Shown: positions 36,090 to 45,198, counted from the stretch's first letter. The stretch: 46,051 nucleotides of DNA from Treponemataceae bacterium (GCA_024402435.1 JAKSTU010000016.1:1-46051); one strand, 5' to 3'. Numbers and translations are program-made. The notes: generated from the sequence alone by a model not told the origin.

Positions 36090-38243
36090 ATGATTTATAT
36101 TATTCTCAATGCAATTCTTGTTCCGGTTCTTCTGTGGTTTTCTTCAGTTGCTGATATCCGCAATGATACGCTGCGTTTCCGTTCTGTGGTAAACAGTATT
36201 CTTGTTCTTGCAATCATCGCCCTTACAGACGCTGTTTCTCTTCTTGTATGCCAGTACGGAAACATTCAGTTCGGAACGCTTACATCAAAACTGATGTTCT
36301 TCCTGACACTGGTTTTCTCATCAATGTACTGCACATATCTGATGAATTTTCCTGCTTCAAAGAAAAGCGCATTCTTCAATGTTCTCAATATATTGCTGAT
36401 TCTGTTCGCAGTTTATGGAGTGTTCGGAAAAATCACAAGAATCACTGTGTCTGTATCTGACGGCGTACAGTATTCTTTTGACCCGGTTGCAGAAGGCGGT
36501 GCTCTTTCCTGGTTCAATCTGCTCCAGATCGGTTACCTGATGGTTCTTCCTGCTTTCGGCGTTCTTTCTCTGTTCCTGCGCTTTCAGGCAATGAAGAACA
36601 AACTGAACCGCCAGAAGATGATTCTCTTTATGGTCAGTGTGCTTGCCTGTTGGGGACTTATGTATCTCATGACACAGCAGGCAGTTCGCTATAACAAGGC
36701 ATTCAGTTCCATGTATCCTCTTGCATTGGCTCTGCTTGTTTTCCTTTCTTATCAGATTGTAATTCAGGAAGACCGTATTGACGCAAAGGTTGTTGTTGAA
36801 CGCTTTATTGACCTGGTTGTGAACTATCTTCTGATCAGTGTGATTGCCGGTGTGATTTTTGCACTGATGCAGCCGCTCCGCAAAGCAAATCTCGGTCTTT
36901 TCGTAGTGATTTTTTCAGTAATCACCATCGGACTTTATACTGCTTCCCACTACATTGCAAAGGCTTTGAATGCACGCCGCCGCAATGCAAGTACACGTTA
37001 CTATGCTGCCAACTTTGAGAAACAGCTGGCCGGACTTGACTACAACGAAGAAATTGAAGTTCTCAATGAGAAAATCCTGAGAATTTTCAAAGACAATGTG
37101 CGTACTGAAGTTCTGGAAATCCTTGTTGAGGAAAAAGAAGGCAACCTCAAAACTTTGTACAGTTCCCGTCAGAGAGCCGTTACAATTCCGGCAAACAGTC
37201 CGATTTTTGATGCAGCTTTGAATGACAAACGCGACGTTATTTTCAGAAGCCATGCAGAGACACGCCACCGTCTTGCAATGGCCCGTGATGAACTGACAAA
37301 GCTTTTTGATTCAACCCAGACTGAAGTTCTGATTCTGCTTCATGAAGGACGCCACGTTTTCGGTGCAATCCTTCTTGGTGAAAAACGCTTGGGAAATGCT
37401 TATACAGACTACGATTACACAGTTTTCAACCGTCTGTATTCACACTTCTTCGTTATCGGTTATTACCTGCAGAACATTGCAAACGAATCAGTTGTCGGTA
37501 CTGTTAACCGGGAAATCCAGATGTCCGGTCAGATTATCCAGTCAATTCAGGAAAACATGGACTTCATCAGAAGCCCGAAAGTTGACGTGGGTTATATTTC
37601 CATGGCTGCCCACAACTTGGGCGGTGAGTATTACGACTTCATCCGCCTGACTGACGAGCGCCATATTATCGTTTTGGGTGATATCAGCGGAAAGGGAATC
37701 AACGCAAGTATGTCTACGGTCATTCTCAAGTCTGTTGTGCGCACCTTCCTTGCAGAAACCCATGACTTCAAACAGCTGGTTCAGAAGACAAACGCTTTTA
37801 TCCGCAACAATCTGCCGAAGGGTACTTTCCTTGCAGCAGTGTTCATGCTGATTGATTTTTCTGACAACACTCTTTATTACATCAACTGCGGTATTCCTGC
37901 ACTGTTCATGTACAATCAGGCTTACAACAACGTAATTGAGATTCAGGGTGAAGGACGCGTTCTGGGATTCGTCAAAAACATTGAAAAACTTGTTCACGTC
38001 AAGAAAATCAAGCTGAATCCCGGTGACATCGTTCTTGCCACAACCGACGGTCTGCTCAATACCAAATCAATCCGCGGTGAAGACTTCGGCCGTGACCGTG
38101 TTCAGCGTTCAATTCTTGAGAACATTTCTTTCCCTGCGAGCAAAATGTCAGAGTTCCTTTACAACGAACTGGTTGACTTTACATCCCGGGAACTTGAAGA
38201 CGACGTAAGTGTGATCACGATCAAGTGTCTGTCAAACAAATAA
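36090..38243 (+). CDS. SpoIIE-type phosphatase with 7-8 TM segments and GAF-like domain
   Basis: A 717-residue membrane phosphatase. About eight hydrophobic segments fill residues 1-290, resembling the multi-TM sensor of some histidine kinases. A GAF-like region spans about 320-465 (VRTEVLEILVEEKEGNLKTL, then GAILLGEKRLGNAYTDYD). The SpoIIE domain follows from about 490: GGEYYDFIRL (near 511), GDISGKGINASM, TTDGLLN and EDDVSVITI. The first motif has Glu in place of the usual metal-binding Asp. It forms an operon with the preceding phosphatase, 4 nt apart. The pair suggests two inputs converging on one STAS protein. Confidence 0.88.
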   Translation: MIYIILNAILVPVLLWFSSVADIRNDTLRFRSVVNSILVLAIIALTDAVSLLVCQYGNIQFGTLTSKLMFFLTLVFSSMYCTYLMNFPASKKSAFFNVLNILLILFAVYGVFGKITRITVSVSDGVQYSFDPVAEGGALSWFNLLQIGYLMVLPAFGVLSLFLRFQAMKNKLNRQKMILFMVSVLACWGLMYLMTQQAVRYNKAFSSMYPLALALLVFLSYQIVIQEDRIDAKVVVERFIDLVVNYLLISVIAGVIFALMQPLRKANLGLFVVIFSVITIGLYTASHYIAKALNARRRNASTRYYAANFEKQLAGLDYNEEIEVLNEKILRIFKDNVRTEVLEILVEEKEGNLKTLYSSRQRAVTIPANSPIFDAALNDKRDVIFRSHAETRHRLAMARDELTKLFDSTQTEVLILLHEGRHVFGAILLGEKRLGNAYTDYDYTVFNRLYSHFFVIGYYLQNIANESVVGTVNREIQMSGQIIQSIQENMDFIRSPKVDVGYISMAAHNLGGEYYDFIRLTDERHIIVLGDISGKGINASMSTVILKSVVRTFLAETHDFKQLVQKTNAFIRNNLPKGTFLAAVFMLIDFSDNTLYYINCGIPALFMYNQAYNNVIEIQGEGRVLGFVKNIEKLVHVKKIKLNPGDIVLATTDGLLNTKSIRGEDFGRDRVQRSILENISFPASKMSEFLYNELVDFTSRELEDDVSVITIKCLSNK

Positions 38244-38251
38244 GTGAAGTC

Positions 38252-38286
38252 TCCCGAATCTGATGATTCGCTCATGACTTTTTATA
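38252..38286 (+). repeat. Duplicated stem-loop leader, copy 1
   Basis: A 35-nt sequence starting TCCCGAATCTGATGATTCGC and ending GACTTTTTATA, followed by GGAG. It contains the hairpin CGAATC-TGAT-GATTCG. An identical copy lies at 38398-38432. Confidence 0.9.
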
Positions 38287-38294
38287 GGAGATAC

Positions 38295-38331
38295 GATAAA
38301 AATGCCGCTAAAATTGCGCGGCACTTTTATC
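38295..38331. terminator. Hairpin between the phosphatase and STAS genes
   Basis: GATAAAA plus TGCCGC on the left pair with GCGGCA plus TTTTATC on the right, with one internal A-C mismatch. It resembles a bidirectional terminator. It overlaps the start of a possible 19-codon frame. Confidence 0.6.
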
Positions 38332-38361
38332 ATTGCAAATCTGCGCGGCAGATGTTGCTGA
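38302..38361 (+). other. Possible 19-codon leader reading frame
   Basis: ATG at 38302 to TGA at 38361 reads MPLKLRGTFIIANLRGRCC. A GGAG lies 11 nt upstream, supplied by the duplicated leader. It may be a leader peptide or a chance frame left by the duplication; there is no evidence of selection. Confidence 0.25.
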
Positions 38362-38368
38362 TTAAACT

Positions 38369-38384
38369 GTTCGCTCACGCGAAC
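38369..38384. repeat. GTTCGC/GCGAAC hairpin
   Basis: GTTCGC-TCAC-GCGAAC; it closely resembles the hairpin at 22483-22498. Confidence 0.6.
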
Positions 38385-38387
38385 GTT

Positions 38388-38432
38388 AAAAAGTCATTCC
38401 CGAATCTGATGATTCGCTCATGACTTTTTATA
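38388..38432 (+). promoter_or_regulatory. Terminator-like stem-loop ahead of the STAS gene, leader copy 2
   Basis: Copy 2 of the 35-nt repeat (38398-38432) is extended by an outer perfect stem AAAAAGTCAT (38388-38397)/ATGACTTTTT (38420-38429) around CGAATC/GATTCG. It ends in T5, 5 nt before the AGGAGA of the STAS gene, so it could act as an attenuator or shield the ribosome site. Confidence 0.6.
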
Positions 38433-38444
38433 TAGGAGAAAATT

Positions 38445-38771
38445 ATGGATACATTGGCCATTGATGAAAAAAAAGGTGCAAACTATACATTGCTTGAAGT
38501 TTCCGGCGTTATCAACTCTGTTACTTTTGCTGAATTCAGGACAAAGGTTTATTCCTATATCCGACAGACAAATGTTGTAATTGACCTTGATGAGGTAACC
38601 GGAATCGATTCTTCCGGAATGGGCGTTCTGATGGGGGCTTTCAATGACGGAGAAGAATCCGGTTTTCAGCTTTATCTTATGCGTCCTTCTGCGGCTGCCT
38701 ACAAAGCACTTGATGCAACCGGCTTTACAGATACCTTCAATATTATTCATGCAGTAACGGAGGTTCTGTAA
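38445..38771 (+). CDS. STAS domain anti-sigma factor antagonist
   Basis: A 108-residue single STAS domain (SpoIIAA/RsbV type). The phosphorylation loop reads IDSSGMGVLMGAF (near 63-75), with the second Ser the likely target of an anti-sigma kinase and of the SpoIIE phosphatases upstream. VVIDLDEVTG forms the preceding strand. When dephosphorylated it would bind an anti-sigma factor or another partner. No kinase or sigma gene is in the window. AGGAGA lies 5 nt before the ATG. The stop overlaps the carboxypeptidase start (TAATG). Confidence 0.93.
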   Translation: MDTLAIDEKKGANYTLLEVSGVINSVTFAEFRTKVYSYIRQTNVVIDLDEVTGIDSSGMGVLMGAFNDGEESGFQLYLMRPSAAAYKALDATGFTDTFNIIHAVTEVL

Positions 38772-39652
38772 TGAAAACCGGTTCCGTTTTTTTTCGCAAA
38801 CTGTACGTTTTGGGTTATGCACTGCTTCTGTCTGCTTCTTTATGCGCGCTTTCTTCATGCGAAAAAAAGGTTGAGGAGCCGGTAATTGTGCTTACTCCTG
38901 AAGAAATCAAACTGAATAATGCTGTGGCAGCATTTCTTTCAATTCCTCATGATTCTGCTTATGCTGAAGAAATTGATGAAATGGTTGCCCGCATCAAAGA
39001 AAATCAGTCTGATTTTACTGCCGCAATCAATACGATAATAGAAGCCGATACAAACGGACTTCTGCTTCTGATAGACAAACTTAACACTGTTTCTCCGGAT
39101 TTTGTTCCCGATGATCTTGTTCCGCTTGTAAAAAACAATTCATATCCTATAAACCGCATGGATCTTTCTTTGCGTGCCTGCGTTCAGGATGCTCTTGTGG
39201 TAATGGCAGAAGCTGCCAAAGCAGACGGAATCTCTCTTCTTGTAAGTTCAACCTACCGCTCTTACGATTATCAGAAAAGGCTTTTTGACTATTGGGTAAG
39301 CGTTGACGGCCTTGAGGAAGCAGAAAGAGAATCAGCCCGCCCGGGAACAAGCCAGCATCAGACTGGAACTGCAATTGACTTCGGTTCCATTGAGGATGAT
39401 TATGCAGAAACAAAACCCGGAAAATGGCTTTCGCTTCATGCACGGGAATACGGATTCAGTCTGTCTTTCCCGAAAGCTTACGAACCGATTACAGGTTACC
39501 GCTGGGAATGCTGGCATTACCGCTACATCGGTGACAAGGCAATCAGTCTTCAGCAGAACTGGTTCAATGATGTGCAGCAGTACATGATCGAGTTTGTTGA
39601 CTGCTACCGCAAAGCCAGCGACCGGGAAGAAATGACCGCAAGTACAAACTGA
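38771..39652 (+). CDS. VanY-type D-alanyl-D-alanine carboxypeptidase lipoprotein
   Basis: A 293-residue predicted lipoprotein (lipobox LSSC, near residue 30) with a zinc peptidase M15B domain from about 120. Motifs: STYRSYDYQKRLF, SQHQTGTAIDFG (SxHxxGxAxD, His and Asp zinc ligands, near 194-205) and ECWHYRYIG (second His ligand, near 248). It should trim the terminal D-Ala from peptidoglycan stem peptides in the periplasm. Translation is coupled to the STAS gene (GGAGG 7 nt upstream, inside it), an unexpected link between partner switching and cell-wall editing. Confidence 0.92.
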   Translation: MKTGSVFFRKLYVLGYALLLSASLCALSSCEKKVEEPVIVLTPEEIKLNNAVAAFLSIPHDSAYAEEIDEMVARIKENQSDFTAAINTIIEADTNGLLLLIDKLNTVSPDFVPDDLVPLVKNNSYPINRMDLSLRACVQDALVVMAEAAKADGISLLVSSTYRSYDYQKRLFDYWVSVDGLEEAERESARPGTSQHQTGTAIDFGSIEDDYAETKPGKWLSLHAREYGFSLSFPKAYEPITGYRWECWHYRYIGDKAISLQQNWFNDVQQYMIEFVDCYRKASDREEMTASTN

Positions 39653-39685
39653 AACGGTTCTGATCCGCTGTAAGAAAACTTCTGC

Positions 39686-39723
39686 TTTTGCACATGTGGC
39701 AAAAAGTGCCGCATTGTGATACT
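39686..39723 (+). promoter_or_regulatory. Near-leaderless promoter of the SH3 lipoprotein with dyad
   Basis: GATACT (39718-39723, extended by TGT) ends 8 nt before the ATG; the -35 is weak (TGTGGC at 39695-39700, 17-bp spacer). An inverted repeat TTTTGC (39686-39691)/GCAAAA (39699-39704) overlaps the -35 and could bind a regulator. Confidence 0.45.
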
Positions 39724-39731
39724 CTTGCTGC

Positions 39732-41039
39732 ATGAAAATTATCCGTTCTTTTTTATTGATAATTCTTGCAGCAAGTTCCTTCCTTTTCTTTTCATGCAAA
39801 GAAAAAATCATGGGTTATGGCGTAATGCTCTGGTCCATGCCTGAATACGACCTGCATGACGGTGACATTGTTCCAATCTACGTAAAATCAAATATCAGTC
39901 ATCAGTATATTATTGCTTTGCCCCAGACAGGTGAAAAAGTGGATGTTCCGCTCTGGCAGGTAACTGACCCGGTTGCGGAGCGCAAAATTCAGGATGTGGC
40001 CGCACCTTACACGGAATTCCAGCACATGTATGCCCGCGTTGTGCTTGACGGACTTCCGATCCGTGCACAGGCGGAGAATACGGCCAAACAGGTTTACCGT
40101 CTCCGCAAAGATGAAGTGATCAAAGTGCTTTACAAGGGCCGTGCCGGAGAAATTACAGGAAATACAACTTTGAAAGGTGAATGGCTCCGTGTTCTGGCTT
40201 CGGACGGAACAATCGGATGGTGTTTTTCTTACAACCTCCGGCTTTTCAACGAAATGGATGAAAATCAGGGTCGTGAGATAATCGTGGAACAGGTTGACGA
40301 AGCTCTTGAGAAAATGCTTGCAACAAAATGGTATCCTGAAGAATACAAAACATTAATGGAACGCAATACCATTGACCTGTCTGTAATCAAAAACAAGATT
40401 GCTTTTGATCCGGGCGCCGAATCCGGTACGATTCACTTTGAAAACGAAGATCTTAATCTTACTTATCCGTATTCCGGTGTTACGAAAACAACTGCAAATG
40501 TCTACAAATTCAACGAAACGCCTCTTGCAGTAACAATCCGTTCTTCCAGTTACATTGTTCTTCAATACATGAACGAAAAAGGAATGCCTACTTCTTACAA
40601 TCTGGTTACTCTTTCAAAAGATGTAAGCACGATTATTTCTGAAGAAAAGGAACGCAGGGCAGGCCTGTTTGATTCTCTTGTTTCATTGAGCAAATCAGGA
40701 TACAGCAGTTCCTATTACGGAAAACTCCAGTTTTATGGAGACAATCAGTTTACTTGGACGGATTATGATCTGCTTTCACCTTCAATCATTCCGGCAAAAG
40801 CGGGACAGAAAGGAACTGTGGTCTTTGACAAATTCCTTACCAATTCTCTTGCGTTCACTTATGACGGAGCGATTACATTCAAATTTGACGGACTTTCTGA
40901 TGGAATTACGTTCCTTTATACAATTGAAGATACAGGACTCCGTCTGGAAGATGCCACAAAAGTTACATACCGTGATTCTGTAATTACGAGCCGCGGAAGT
41001 GATTCAATGGTCATGTTTTTTTCTTTTGTAAGTGAGTAA
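39732..41039 (+). CDS. SH3-domain lipoprotein of unknown function
   Basis: A 435-residue predicted lipoprotein with a classic signal (lipobox LFFSC, Cys near 22). Residues about 100-175 form a bacterial SH3-like domain: LDGLPIRAQAENTAKQVYRL, KVLYKGRAGE, GEWLRVLASDGTIGWCF. Such domains bind peptidoglycan or proteins, so a periplasmic, wall-associated role is likely. The C-terminal 240 residues are beta-rich without a known family. No Shine-Dalgarno precedes the ATG. The ABC-F gene begins 3 nt after its stop. Confidence 0.75.
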   Translation: MKIIRSFLLIILAASSFLFFSCKEKIMGYGVMLWSMPEYDLHDGDIVPIYVKSNISHQYIIALPQTGEKVDVPLWQVTDPVAERKIQDVAAPYTEFQHMYARVVLDGLPIRAQAENTAKQVYRLRKDEVIKVLYKGRAGEITGNTTLKGEWLRVLASDGTIGWCFSYNLRLFNEMDENQGREIIVEQVDEALEKMLATKWYPEEYKTLMERNTIDLSVIKNKIAFDPGAESGTIHFENEDLNLTYPYSGVTKTTANVYKFNETPLAVTIRSSSYIVLQYMNEKGMPTSYNLVTLSKDVSTIISEEKERRAGLFDSLVSLSKSGYSSSYYGKLQFYGDNQFTWTDYDLLSPSIIPAKAGQKGTVVFDKFLTNSLAFTYDGAITFKFDGLSDGITFLYTIEDTGLRLEDATKVTYRDSVITSRGSDSMVMFFSFVSE

Positions 41040-41042
41040 ACA

Positions 41043-43049
41043 ATGTCTTTTGTTCAGTTTTCCAAAGTAAGTCTGGCTTTCGGGGACAGGGATGTTCTGA
41101 AAGATGTTTCCGTCAATCTTGCAAAAGGAACCAGAGCGGCTCTGACAGGTGCCAACGGTTCCGGAAAATCCACTTTGATGAAGGTAATGGCCGGCAAAAT
41201 GGAAGCCGACAGCGGTGACAGAGCAGTGGAAAAAAACTGCCGCATTGTGTATCTGCCTCAATCCGGTATTGTACATCACGGATGTACATTGCTTGAAGAA
41301 ACGGACCGGGCTTTTTACCGCGGCTATCAACTGCATGAAGAAATGGAGCGGATAGGGGATCAGCTGGCACAGAATCCTGACGGTCCCGGTTCTGCACAAC
41401 TGGTTGAACGCCACAGCGAAATAATCGCATGGCTTGAAGAATCAGGCTGGAACAGACGTGCAACTTTGGCAGAGCAGACTCTTTTGGGACTGGGATTTCT
41501 GCAGAAAGACATGAACCGTCCTGTGGAAGAATTTTCCGGCGGTTGGCAGATGCGCATTGCTTTGGCAAAGGCACTACTTGAGTCTCCTGACATTCTGCTT
41601 TTGGACGAACCGACAAACTATCTTGATATTGAAGCCCGTGCATGGCTTGAAGAATTCCTCTTGAACTTTGAAGGCGGTTTTCTGCTTGTAAGCCATGACA
41701 GGTATTTTCTTGACGTTACTGTCAATGAAGTCTACGAACTTTTCAACGGCAACCTGCACAGATATGCCGGAAACTATACTCATTATGAAGAAGTGCGCCG
41801 GGTTGAACTGGATACTCTTATGGCTCAGTATGAACTGCAGACAGAAGAAATCCGGAAACTGGAAGATTTCATACGGCGTTTCGGCTACAAAGCTACAAAA
41901 GCGGCACAGGCTCAGGAACGGCAGAAAATGCTGGACAAACTTCTTGCAAACCGCATTGAAATACCGGAAACACTCAAGAAAATCCATTTTTCATTCCCGC
42001 AGGCGCCTCATTCCGGAAGACTTGTCCTTACAACGGAAGGTCTCGGAAAAACTTATTACAGTGAACCTTCTGCGGAACAGGCTTCTCCTGTTGCTCATGA
42101 AGTGCTCCGCGACCTGAATCTGGTTGTGGAAAACGGAGACAGGCTTGTTGTTGCCGGACGGAACGGCGCCGGAAAGACCACCTTGCTCCGAATTGTTGCA
42201 GGGCAGGACACGGCATTTACCGGCAGTTTCAAACTGGGTGCAGGCGTAAGCATCGGTTACTTTTCTCAGGACAATGCAGAAGCCATGAAAGGCAGCATGT
42301 CCATGCTTGAAATGCTTGAGTCTGAGGCGCCTCTGGAGCTGATTCCCAAATTGCGGGACATGTTGGGCGCGTTCCTTTTCCGCGGTGACGACGTGTACAA
42401 ATCTGTAGACGTGCTTTCCGGCGGTGAAAAAAGCCGTCTTGCACTGTTGCGCCTGCTGCTCAAACCTGTAAATCTGCTGATTCTTGACGAGCCGACAAAC
42501 CATTTGGACATGCATTCAAAGGATGTGCTTCTTGATGCACTGAAAGGCTTCGGCGGAACGGTAATCTTTGTCTCCCACGACCGGGGCTTTATTGAAAGCC
42601 TTGCAACCCGTGTTCTGGAACTTACTCCCTGCAAGTCACGGCAGTTTCCCGGCAATTACGCCTACTACATGGAACAGCTTGAAAAAGAGCGTCTTGGTCT
42701 TGTTGAACCAGGTTCTTCCGCTGCGGGCGTGGCAAATGGTAATTCCGGTGCGTCAAAATCTTCTGCTGTACAAAGCGCGGAATCTGATCAGTCTGAAGGC
42801 AGCAAAAACTGGGAAGAACAGAAAAAGCTCAAGGCCGAACGCCGCAAACTTGAAAAAGAAGAAGAACGGCTGATGAACCTGATCGGTGAGCTTGAAGAGA
42901 AAAAAAGTGATCTGGAAGCACAGCTTGCAACACCGGAAGTGTATTCTGACGGCATAAAAAGCAAGAAAGTTCAGCAGGAAATAGAAGCTTTGGCGACAAA
43001 AATTGAAGAAACTACCGCTCTTTGGGAAGAAGTTTCCGCACAGCTGTAA
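41043..43049 (+). CDS. ABC-F ATPase, YheS/YdiF-like
   Basis: A 668-residue ABC-F protein with two ATPase domains. Domain 1: GANGSGKS (near 37), FSGGWQMRIALAKALL, ILLLDEPTNYLD. Domain 2: GRNGAGKT (near 379), LSGGEKSRLALLRLL, LLILDEPTNHLD. The linker contains RRFGYKATKAAQAQERQKML, as in YheS/YdiF rather than Uup, so it is a different ABC-F subtype from the gene at 20099. A Ser/Gly/Ala-rich hinge (about 562-590) leads to a C-terminal coiled coil. A weak GTGAG precedes the ATG, and coupling to the SH3 lipoprotein gene is likely. Confidence 0.9.
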   Translation: MSFVQFSKVSLAFGDRDVLKDVSVNLAKGTRAALTGANGSGKSTLMKVMAGKMEADSGDRAVEKNCRIVYLPQSGIVHHGCTLLEETDRAFYRGYQLHEEMERIGDQLAQNPDGPGSAQLVERHSEIIAWLEESGWNRRATLAEQTLLGLGFLQKDMNRPVEEFSGGWQMRIALAKALLESPDILLLDEPTNYLDIEARAWLEEFLLNFEGGFLLVSHDRYFLDVTVNEVYELFNGNLHRYAGNYTHYEEVRRVELDTLMAQYELQTEEIRKLEDFIRRFGYKATKAAQAQERQKMLDKLLANRIEIPETLKKIHFSFPQAPHSGRLVLTTEGLGKTYYSEPSAEQASPVAHEVLRDLNLVVENGDRLVVAGRNGAGKTTLLRIVAGQDTAFTGSFKLGAGVSIGYFSQDNAEAMKGSMSMLEMLESEAPLELIPKLRDMLGAFLFRGDDVYKSVDVLSGGEKSRLALLRLLLKPVNLLILDEPTNHLDMHSKDVLLDALKGFGGTVIFVSHDRGFIESLATRVLELTPCKSRQFPGNYAYYMEQLEKERLGLVEPGSSAAGVANGNSGASKSSAVQSAESDQSEGSKNWEEQKKLKAERRKLEKEEERLMNLIGELEEKKSDLEAQLATPEVYSDGIKSKKVQQEIEALATKIEETTALWEEVSAQL

Positions 43050-43113
43050 AAGTCAGAGGCGGTACAGACAGGTCAACCTTTTCCTTAGCGGTCGGGAAAA
43101 TCTGTCCGTTGAC

Positions 43114-43145
43114 AAAAAAAGGCTCCCGAATCAGTTCAGGAGCCC
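43114..43145 (-). terminator. Intrinsic terminator of argJ-deoD
   Basis: On the minus strand GGCTCC, a loop of 12 nt, GGAGCC and then seven T. It lies 37 nt past the deoD stop, in the gap with the convergent ABC-F gene. Confidence 0.85.
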
Positions 43146-43181
43146 ATTCAAATCAGATTCAATCAGGAATGATCAGGTGAT

Positions 43182-43886
43182 TCATTCTGCAGTGGCTGCA
43201 TCCAGAGCAATTTCCATCATTGTTGTGAATGTTTTCTGGCGTTCTTCTGCAGTTGTTGCTTCGCCTGTAACAATGTGGTCGGACACAGTGAGGATAGAAA
43301 GTGCTTTGCGCTGGAATTTTGCTGCCAGTGTATAAAGTTCGGCACTTTCCATTTCAATTCCCTTTACTCCGTATTTTGCCCAAAGTTTCCAGTTCTCGTT
43401 TTCATCGTAGAACAGGTCGCTTGATGTTACAGAAGCCATGATCGGTGTGACATTGCGGCTGATTGCGGCATTGTAAGCTTTCTGCATCAGGTCAAAGTCT
43501 GCAGTGGGAGCGTAATGCAGATCTCCGAAACGCTGGTTCATCAGACTTGAATCGGTACAGGCGCTCATTGCAATGATGATGTCGCGGACTTTTGTTGATT
43601 CATGGATGGCACCGCATGTTCCGATACGGATGGCTTTCTGAACGCCGTAAAACTGGAACAGTTCGTTTACATAGATTGAAAGGGAAGGCTGTCCCATGCC
43701 GGTTCCCTGAACAGAAATCCGTTTTCCCTTGTAAGTTCCTGTATAGCCGAACATGTTGCGAACCTGATTGTAGCATTCGGCGTTCTCAAGGAATGTTTCT
43801 GCAATGAATTTTGCGCGGAGAGGGTCTCCGGGCAGCAGAACTGTGTCGGCAATTGCGCCGTCTTTTGCGTTGATGTGTGTACTCAT
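43182..43886 (-). CDS. deoD: Purine nucleoside phosphorylase, DeoD type
   Basis: A 234-residue hexameric-type phosphorylase that splits purine nucleosides with phosphate into base and ribose 1-phosphate in salvage. Motifs: [14 protein letters not shown] (near 16-29), [28 protein letters not shown] (near 174-186) and SDHIVTGE with the catalytic Asp near 204. GGAGGA lies 4 nt before the ATG. It follows argJ by 28 nt and shares its promoter and terminator, though the two pathways have no obvious link. Confidence 0.96.
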   Translation of the reverse strand: MSTHINAKDGAIADTVLLPGDPLRAKFIAETFLENAECYNQVRNMFGYTGTYKGKRISVQGTGMGQPSLSIYVNELFQFYGVQKAIRIGTCGAIHESTKVRDIIIAMSACTDSSLMNQRFGDLHYAPTADFDLMQKAYNAAISRNVTPIMASVTSSDLFYDENENWKLWAKYGVKGIEMESAELYTLAAKFQRKALSILTVSDHIVTGEATTAEERQKTFTTMMEIALDAATAE

Positions 43887-43914
43887 GTTGTCCTCCGATT
43901 TTCCGCGTTGCGGA

Positions 43915-45198
43915 TTATGTACGGTAATCTCCGTTGATTTTTACGTATTCGTATGTAAGATCGCAGCCCCATGCAGTGCCGCTTGCGTTTCCGTCTTCAA
44001 GTTCAATGAGAATGTTCACTTCTTCTTCTGAAAGAAGGATTTTTGCTTTGTCTTCATCAAAAGCAACGTCAGCACCGTGATCACAGACTTTTACCATCAT
44101 GCCGCCGGATGCTGCGCTTTTGAATGAAACGCTGCATTTTTCCGGAGAAAAGAACTGTCCGCTGTAACCCATTGCACAAAGAATGCGGCCCCAGTTGGCG
44201 TCTTTGCCGAAGAATGCGGCTTTTACAAGACTGGATGAAATAACGCTTTTGGCAAGAGCCCGGGCAGTTTCTGTGTCTTTTGCACCTGTTACGGTACATT
44301 CAAGAAGGTGTTCTGCGCCTTCGCCGTCTGCTGCAATTTTTCGGGCGATTTTTGTATTGAGGGCATTCAGTGCTTCAAGGAAAGCATCAAAATCAGCACC
44401 GGGACCTGTAATTTCTTTGTTGCCGGCAAGTCCGTTTGCAAGGATTACCAATGTGTCGTTTGTGCTGGTGTCTCCGTCAACAGAAACACAGTTGTAGGTT
44501 CCTTCAATGCTTGAGCGAAGTGCTTTTTCGAGCATTTCTGAGTTTATGGCGCAGTCAGTGGTAATGAATCCCAGCATTGTTCCCATGTTGATGTGGATCA
44601 TTCCGCTTCCTTTTGCCATGGTTCCGATGGTGACGGTTTTGCCGTCGATTGTTGTTCTGACTGCAAATTCTTTGTATTTGGTGTCGGTCGTCATGATTGC
44701 AATACGGGCTTTTTCATGGCCTTTTTTGCTGAGTCCGGAAGCAAGTTCATCAATATGATCTTCTATAATCTGTACAGGAACCTGCTGACCGATGACTCCG
44801 GTTGAACAGACGAAAACATCGTCTTCAGAAAGATTCTGCCACTGGGGTTTCTGTCCGTCTTCAAGTACGGAACCGTTCTGTGCAAAACGGACAAGTGCTT
44901 CTTTTGCAGCTTTTGCTTCACGAAGTGCAACTTTTGCGCCTTCTTCGCCTGTGCAGGCGTTGGCATAACCAACGTTGACAATAAAGGCTTGTGCCCGATG
45001 ATTTTCAATGCGTTTTCTGGTCAGTTTTACAGTTTCTGCCTTGACCAGATTTTTTGTAAAAACTCCTGCGGCTACACAGGGAATCTGTGAAACGACAAGA
45101 GCTGTGTCTTCTTTTGTGCGGCTTGCTTTTATTCCGCTGCGGATTCCGTTGGCATAAAAGCCTTGGGGTGCGGTTACTCCACCGTCAATAAATTCCAT
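43915..45198 (-). CDS. argJ: Glutamate N-acetyltransferase / ornithine acetyltransferase
   Basis: A 427-residue ArgJ of arginine synthesis, which moves the acetyl group from N-acetylornithine to glutamate. The self-cleavage region reads [17 protein letters not shown] (near 193-209); cutting before the Thr of TML yields alpha and beta chains. HINMG replaces the usual HPNMA, but the nucleophile Thr is present. Other conserved stretches are [27 protein letters not shown] and the C-terminal [19 protein letters not shown]. Start at 45198 ([14 protein letters not shown]); the frame is open to 45282 but the extension crosses the -10 box. AGGAG lies 10 nt upstream. Neighbouring arg genes are absent. 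Confidence 0.96.
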   Translation of the reverse strand: MEFIDGGVTAPQGFYANGIRSGIKASRTKEDTALVVSQIPCVAAGVFTKNLVKAETVKLTRKRIENHRAQAFIVNVGYANACTGEEGAKVALREAKAAKEALVRFAQNGSVLEDGQKPQWQNLSEDDVFVCSTGVIGQQVPVQIIEDHIDELASGLSKKGHEKARIAIMTTDTKYKEFAVRTTIDGKTVTIGTMAKGSGMIHINMGTMLGFITTDCAINSEMLEKALRSSIEGTYNCVSVDGDTSTNDTLVILANGLAGNKEITGPGADFDAFLEALNALNTKIARKIAADGEGAEHLLECTVTGAKDTETARALAKSVISSSLVKAAFFGKDANWGRILCAMGYSGQFFSPEKCSVSFKSAASGGMMVKVCDHGADVAFDEDKAKILLSEEEVNILIELEDGNASGTAWGCDLTYEYVKINGDYRT

